Part shown: one piece after another, positions 7,468 to 13,348 of the stretch
Position numbering within the stretch: position 1 is the first letter of the stretch
How the letters are laid out: every line of letters starts with the position of its first letter
From: Phycisphaerae bacterium
Lineage (GTDB): Bacteria; Planctomycetota; Phycisphaerae; Sedimentisphaerales; SG8-4
Reading direction: 5' to 3'
Length of the DNA: 13,348 bases
NCBI GenBank assembly: GCA_030614945.1
Contig: JAUXAH010000024.1
Span: 1-13,348, forward strand
Position numbers and translations under genes: made by a program
The notes under the pieces: model-generated
Database searches by the model: none
Seen by the model: the letters and a program-made list of their open reading frames with translations, nothing else
What the model was told of the DNA's origin: nothing

Positions 7468-7495
7468 CCTGTTTGAAATCCAAGAATTTCACAGG
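7468..7495. other. Bulged hairpin in the dnaN upstream region
   Basis: CCTGT-TT-GAAAT (7468-7479) pairs with ATTTC-ACAGG (7486-7495) around a 6-nt loop, giving a 10-bp stem with a 2-nt bulge. It immediately precedes the AT-rich block. Its right arm is the copy of AATTTCACAGG shared with 2336-2346. Confidence 0.45.
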
Positions 7496-7497
7496 TT

Positions 7498-7556
7498 ATA
7501 TGACTACTAATATTATATTTTAACTATTAATAAATAATAGAATACTAATTTCCCTC
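7498..7556. other. AT-rich block with palindrome, DNA-unwinding-element-like
   Basis: This stretch is almost entirely A and T. At its centre is the inverted repeat CTATTA (7524-7529) / TAATAG (7535-7540) with a 5-nt spacer. The heptamer TACTAAT lies on both sides as a direct repeat (7505-7511 and 7543-7549). Symmetry plus low melting energy, about 190 bp before dnaN, resembles an unwinding element; function is inferred. Confidence 0.35.
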
Positions 7557-7734
7557 ATCTCCTAAAACAGACATATAGCGATTCTAAACTTAGACCAGAC
7601 GTTAGACGGGTTATTTTACCCTCCCAGCTTTTTTTGAGAAAAGGTTGTGGACAGGGAGTTTTTAGTGTAAACTACAGCAGTATTTTTGAGTTTAAAAATT
7701 CGACATTATTTTAACTCTTTTAGCTTTTTAATAC

Positions 7735-7739
7735 AGGGG
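7735..7739 (+). promoter_or_regulatory. Ribosome binding site of dnaN
   Basis: AGGGG precedes the ATG at 7746 with a 6-nt gap. It fixes the dnaN start: an upstream in-frame TTG at 7686 would add 20 residues that sliding clamps do not carry. Confidence 0.65.
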
Positions 7740-7745
7740 TTTATT

Positions 7746-8852
7746 ATGAAAGTAAATTTTAATAGAGCAGCACTTGCTGAAGCTTTAGGGCTGCTGACAA
7801 CCGTGGCGCCAAGTCGAACACCTAAGCCGATATTACGCTGTGTACATATTGCAGTAGGTGAGAAAGAGGTTCGAATTTCTGCAACGGATTTAGAGGTTGG
7901 TGTCAGCCATCTGCTTTCTGAAGTTCAAATTGAGGAGGCCGGCGAAGTAGTTGTCCCAGCGGACCGGGTGGCTGCTATTGTGCGCGAAAGTGTCGACGAG
8001 GTCCTGTCGTTTCGGGCGGCCGAAGGCAGTTGTGAGATAAGAGGAGTTGACAGCCACTTTACGGTTTATGGTCAGGAGCCGGGCCAGTATCCAGCCATCC
8101 CAAGCTTCGAGGGTGAGCCGAATATGGAGATTGCTTTAGAAAGACTTCAAGCTGGTATTGAGCAGTGTCTGTTTGCCACAGCAAGAGAGAGCAGCCGTTA
8201 TGCGATTAACGGTATGTTGTGGGAGATTAAGGGCAAAAAACTCTTATTGGTTGCCACCGACGGTCGAAGACTGGCTCGCTGCAGGGTCAACCTGGCTTCA
8301 GTTCCGGATAAACAGATGGCGGCAACAAAGATAATAGTGCCAGCCAAGACTATGGCTTTGTTAGACAAAATCGGCTCCCACGATAAGGACACTGTTGCAG
8401 TTAAGCTTGTTGATAACCAGATACTGTTCAGCTGCGCGAATGTCGTTATAAGCTCGAATCTCGTTGAGGGCAATTTCCCGAAGTATGAGGACATAATCCC
8501 GACGGACTATACCAACAAGTTAACGCTGTCAACCGAGGCGGCGTTGAGTGCGGTTCGCCGCTCGGCGCTGCTGACGAGCGAGGAATCCAGGGGGATTAAG
8601 CTCTCTATCGGGGCGAACATCCTGGTGTTTTCCGGCAGGGCGCCGGAGACTGGCGATGCCCGGGTTGATGTGCCGATAGATTATAAAGGCGAGCCGATAG
8701 AGATCGGCTTTAATCCGCAGTATTTGATAGATGTCTTGCGGGTTATCAAAACGCCGGAATTTGAATTGGAGTTAGGCCAGCAGGACAGGCCGGGCCTGAT
8801 AAAAAGCGGGTCAGATTTGCTCTATGTTCTGATGCCAATTAACCTGGGTTAA
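7746..8852 (+). CDS. dnaN: DNA polymerase III beta sliding clamp
   Basis: A 368-residue protein of normal length for the bacterial beta clamp. Two copies close around DNA as a ring and tether the replicative polymerase and other clamp-binding proteins. The N-terminus MKVNFNRAALAEALGLL, the following segment TPKPILRCVHIAV, the middle-domain motif TDGRRLA (about residues 176-182) and NFPKYEDIIP are typical, as is the C-terminal YVLMPINL, which corresponds to the YVVMPMRL-type end beside the ligand pocket. Three clamp domains of about 120 residues each fit the length. The start is set by AGGGG six bases ahead of the ATG. It is the first gene of a rightward run with dciA (47-bp gap) and gyrB, and a hairpin lies just after its stop. 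dnaA and recF, frequent neighbours elsewhere, are not beside it. Confidence 0.96.
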   Translation: MKVNFNRAALAEALGLLTTVAPSRTPKPILRCVHIAVGEKEVRISATDLEVGVSHLLSEVQIEEAGEVVVPADRVAAIVRESVDEVLSFRAAEGSCEIRGVDSHFTVYGQEPGQYPAIPSFEGEPNMEIALERLQAGIEQCLFATARESSRYAINGMLWEIKGKKLLLVATDGRRLARCRVNLASVPDKQMAATKIIVPAKTMALLDKIGSHDKDTVAVKLVDNQILFSCANVVISSNLVEGNFPKYEDIIPTDYTNKLTLSTEAALSAVRRSALLTSEESRGIKLSIGANILVFSGRAPETGDARVDVPIDYKGEPIEIGFNPQYLIDVLRVIKTPEFELELGQQDRPGLIKSGSDLLYVLMPINLG

Positions 8853-8882
8853 TTCGGAGTTCGCGGAATGCGAAACCGAATT
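8851..8882. other. Intercistronic hairpin between dnaN and dciA
   Basis: AATTCGG (8851-8857) pairs with CCGAATT (8876-8882), and inside it TTCGC (8860-8864) pairs with GCGAA (8870-8874), giving a 12-bp stem with a small internal loop and a 5-nt apical loop. It overlaps the last two bases of the dnaN stop. No T-run follows, so it could be an mRNA-stability or processing element rather than a terminator. Confidence 0.5.
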
Positions 8883-8899
8883 GAACTACGAGATACGTC

Positions 8900-9244
8900 A
8901 TGGATGACAGCCAACAACTAAGCAACATTACCAACCGTCGAACCAGGCAAAAGCCGGACCGAACAGTCAGGTTAGGCGATACCATCACCCAGCTTATGGA
9001 GGATCGGATTTCGCCGCAGCAGGCCAGGTTCGGTGCAGTAGAGGAGCTCTGGAGCCAACTGCTGCCGGCCGGGCTTCGCCGGCACTGCAAAATTGCCGAC
9101 ATTTCCGCCGGGCAGTTGAAAGTGCTGGTAGATTTGCCGCCGTATCTGCACGAGCTGCGACTATGTAGTCCAGAGCTTCTCAAAGAGCTGCAGCAGCAGT
9201 GTCCGCGGGCCCAAATTAAAAAAATCAGACTCGTTGTCGGTTGA
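8900..9244 (+). CDS. dciA: DUF721 / DciA-family protein, probable replicative helicase loader
   Basis: A 114-residue protein. After a basic N-terminal tail (residues 10-24, rich in Arg and Lys), residues 25-113 match the DUF721/DciA pattern by eye: an Arg/Gln-rich helix leading to EELWSQLLP (49-56), His62, then a DISAGQLKVLVDLPPYLHEL stretch, LRLCSPELLKELQ (86-98) and a final IKKIRLVVG. The sequence corresponds to the family motif in which a hydrophobic beta strand is followed by a WAQELRLL-like helix. DciA proteins bind DnaB and take the place of DnaC/DnaI-type loaders in most bacteria. No good Shine-Dalgarno is seen, but the ATG at 8900 begins the conserved frame. The position between dnaN and gyrB fits a replication role, and translation probably depends on the dnaN mRNA. 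Confidence 0.82.
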   Translation: MDDSQQLSNITNRRTRQKPDRTVRLGDTITQLMEDRISPQQARFGAVEELWSQLLPAGLRRHCKIADISAGQLKVLVDLPPYLHELRLCSPELLKELQQQCPRAQIKKIRLVVG

Positions 9245-9293
9245 CCATCTTGTAATTAAAAAGGGGGAGCTTGTGCGAAGCGATAGTGGTAAA

Positions 9294-9323
9294 GGGGCCC
9301 GGTAGTTTGCAAAATTGGGCCCC
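9294..9323. other. Inverted repeat in the gyrB leader
   Basis: GGGGCCC (9294-9300) and GGGCCCC (9317-9323) form a perfect 7-bp GC stem with a 16-nt loop, ending 15 bp before the gyrB ATG. There is no T-run. The stem would sit close to the ribosome binding region (AAGAGCGG, 9328-9335) and could affect gyrB translation. Because each arm is itself nearly palindromic, it could also be a double-stranded protein-binding site. Confidence 0.5.
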
Positions 9324-9329
9324 GCTTAA

Positions 9330-11805
<2,476 letters not shown>

Positions 11806-11807
<2 letters not shown>

Positions 11808-11844
11808 ATTGGTAATTATTTAGCTAATCACGAGTTACTAATCT
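11806..11844. terminator. AT-rich inverted repeat between convergent genes
   Basis: AGATTGGTAA (11806-11815) can pair with TTACTAATCT (11835-11844), nine Watson-Crick pairs and one G-T, around a 19-nt loop. It fills most of the 47-bp gap between the gyrB stop and the stop of the leftward chaperone gene. It may end transcription from both sides, but the stem is AT-rich and there is no clear T-run. Confidence 0.3.
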
Positions 11845-11854
11845 CCTGATGTCT

Positions 11855-13348
11855 TTATGGTATATTTAGAGGGTCGATATCCCTGATCCTCTCGGCATAA
11901 ATCTCGTATGAATATTTTTTCAGGAGCTCTTTTCTGTAGTTTTCCAGGATTGCGTTTCTTTGTTCGTCCAGCATTCTCCTTTTGATACGGTCTTTCATAC
12001 TGGTCGAGTATTCTTTCAGTTTGGCGGGCGTCTTTTCTAATATTTTAACGATGCGCCACTTGACCCCCCCCCGGTAGAAGCCCTTTACCGGCCCTGTTAT
12101 TTCATTCGGCTCGCCATTCCATAAGTCCTTGAAGAATAATCCTTCGTCGGGTGGAGAAGCATTGAAGGCATTAGCTTTTTTTTGCAAAGAGTATTCTTTT
12201 CTGACTGCCTCGAAATCCTTTCCGCTGTCTAATTCGTCATTGACCTTCTGAGCCGTTTTAAGGTCTTGACACCAGATTTGGTCAATCCTGAGGGTCTTCT
12301 GTGTTCCGAATGCCTCCTTGTTCTTCTCGAAGTAGGCCATTATTTCCTGCTCGTTTGGTTCCGAAATATCCTTGCCCTTTTCCCTCCGGGCTTTGCCGAA
12401 CAGCCTCATATCTTCCTGCTTCTTTATTTCCTTCAGTAGATTTTCATCCTTGTCGAGTCCGAGTGACTCGGCCTCAGAGATGAAAATTGGTATCCTCAAG
12501 GCCCTGTCTAATAACCGTTCAACGCCCGCTACGGTATGCAAATCCCTCGGACGGGACGTCGGGCCGATTTCGCACAAAGTATCGAACCAGTCCTTCAATG
12601 TTACTTTTCCGGTATCATACGCTGCCAGAACAATGTTTTTCTCTTCCGGGGTCAATTCATTTTTTATTTGACGGATGCGGATAAGTCTCATTCTGCGGGG
12701 CTCTTTCGGGTGCAGCAGCAGTCTTCGATGGATTCGGGCCGCTTCGGGGAAATTGACACTTAACTTTTGAAGATGGAGCTTTTCACAGAGCTCTTTGTAA
12801 TACTGACCTAAGAGGATGTTGGCCTTTGCCCTTTCGACCATTGTCTTTGCGCGTGCTCGGTTTAGCCTGGGGTCGGTTTTCATCTTTTCGTCAATTTCTG
12901 ATTCCGCAACTATTATTTTTCCTCGCAGGTGGGTTTCCAATAATAAGGTTGCCAGCTTTTTTTGCTTAAATTTCTTAAGCAGCGCATGGATTGTTTCATC
13001 TTCCAGATAGTCGAGCTTTCGAGCTTCTATCACCATCGCTTTTTCAGCTATCATTTTCGCAAGTACGGTTTTTGCGTCCACCGGCTCGTCTTGTTTGCCA
13101 TACTCTTCGTCCTGTGGCTGCAGCTCCCTCATTAGTCGCTTGTGGAGCTCTTCTTTTGTGATGACGTACTCGGCTATTTTCGCAACAATATTTGACGGCC
13201 CAGCAGGGGCTGCGGGTTTTGTTTCGTGCTGTTTGGCCTCCGGCGGCTTTGTCTCAATGGCCGTCGGTTTGCCGGCTGTATCGACTGCTCCGGCCCTGCC
13301 AGGCTTGGTTGTGTTGCAGGAATGGCAAAGCAATATTAACAGGCCCAG
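11855..13348 (-). CDS. SurA/parvulin-like periplasmic chaperone, probable lipoprotein (partial)
   Basis: The frame runs from the stop at 11855 to the right edge without interruption, so the start lies beyond the window; 497 residues are visible. The first visible residues, LGLLILLCHSCNTT, look like the end of an exported-protein signal with a Cys (HSC-N) that could be lipidated, although the lipobox is not canonical. A Pro/Lys/Ala-rich linker follows. From about residue 50, NIVAKIAEYVITKEELHKRL matches the SurA N-terminal pattern, and a long helical, highly charged region continues to about 340. Residues 350-440 resemble a parvulin domain (FEAVRKEYS, then EITGPVKGFY and GGVKWRIVKI). The usual catalytic His of the first strand (SHIL) is replaced by LRIDQIW, and the second His (YHIIK) by KWRIVK. 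It is inferred to be a folding helper for exported proteins with little or no isomerase activity. It is convergent with gyrB and unrelated to that run. Confidence 0.75.
   Translation of the reverse strand: MGLLILLCHSCNTTKPGRAGAVDTAGKPTAIETKPPEAKQHETKPAAPAGPSNIVAKIAEYVITKEELHKRLMRELQPQDEEYGKQDEPVDAKTVLAKMIAEKAMVIEARKLDYLEDETIHALLKKFKQKKLATLLLETHLRGKIIVAESEIDEKMKTDPRLNRARAKTMVERAKANILLGQYYKELCEKLHLQKLSVNFPEAARIHRRLLLHPKEPRRMRLIRIRQIKNELTPEEKNIVLAAYDTGKVTLKDWFDTLCEIGPTSRPRDLHTVAGVERLLDRALRIPIFISEAESLGLDKDENLLKEIKKQEDMRLFGKARREKGKDISEPNEQEIMAYFEKNKEAFGTQKTLRIDQIWCQDLKTAQKVNDELDSGKDFEAVRKEYSLQKKANAFNASPPDEGLFFKDLWNGEPNEITGPVKGFYRGGVKWRIVKILEKTPAKLKEYSTSMKDRIKRRMLDEQRNAILENYRKELLKKYSYEIYAERIRDIDPLNIP

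Larger units (their letters stand above)
7064..7745. other. Gene-free AT-rich region between divergent genes, candidate origin or regulatory region
   Basis: I see no gene in these 682 bp. The region separates a leftward block (activase, parA fusion, exported protein) from the rightward dnaN-dciA-gyrB block. It contains a hairpin (7468-7495), a very AT-rich block (7498-7556) with a palindrome flanked by direct heptamers, and two TTAGAC hexamers 12 bp apart (7590-7595, 7602-7607). The sequence TTGTGGACAGG (7644-7654), read on the other strand, is two mismatches from a DnaA box. The position next to dnaN and the divergent arrangement suit an origin, but the absence of clustered consensus DnaA boxes and of dnaA leaves this unproven. 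Confidence 0.4.

Noticed and set aside
7602..7632. GGGT/ACCC hairpin followed by a T-run (7608-7632) as a terminator
   Set aside because: The stem is only 4 bp and the T-run is 9 bases away from it; no gene on the + strand ends here.

Overview
The window looks like the replication-gene neighbourhood of a bacterial chromosome. A planctomycete, perhaps of the Phycisphaerae type, is my best guess. It rests on the compact dnaN - DUF721/dciA - gyrB order without recF, the E. coli-length GyrB with its long TOPRIM insert, a secreted P-domain-like protein and a SurA-like lipoprotein. This is inference only; no rRNA or other decisive marker is present.

Layout, left to right. At 1-228 (-) is the N-terminus of an exported protein that runs off the left edge. 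At 527-1861 (-) is a ParA/Soj-type ATPase whose C-terminus is a glycogen-binding (CBM48/AMPK-beta-like) domain, an unusual fusion. A 585-bp spacer follows; it holds a coding-like short frame with a good Shine-Dalgarno but AAG where the start codon should be. At 2447-7063 (-) is a 1538-residue protein made of two BadF/HgdC-type activase modules, a DUF2229 region and an HgdB-like 2-hydroxyacyl-CoA dehydratase region. It is clearly AT-richer than its neighbours, which suggests transfer. At 7064-7745 is an AT-rich gene-free region with palindromes and an origin-like unwinding segment. To its right, on the + strand, are dnaN (7746-8852), dciA (8900-9244) and gyrB (9339-11807). At the right edge, convergent with gyrB, is a SurA/parvulin-like chaperone (11855 to edge, -).

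How the genes fit together: dnaN, dciA and gyrB supply the sliding clamp, the probable helicase loader and the gyrase B subunit, and may be co-transcribed. Genes to the left of the AT-rich gap point left and the replication genes point right, as expected around an origin, but dnaA is not in the window and good DnaA boxes are not clustered in the gap. The ParA fusion lies about 6 kb away and has no ParB in view, so it may position something other than the chromosome. The giant activase/dehydratase protein has no metabolic partners in the window.

The most notable items are the ParA-CBM48 fusion, the single-chain activase plus dehydratase-like protein of foreign composition beside replication genes, and the start-less short frame at 2132-2238.
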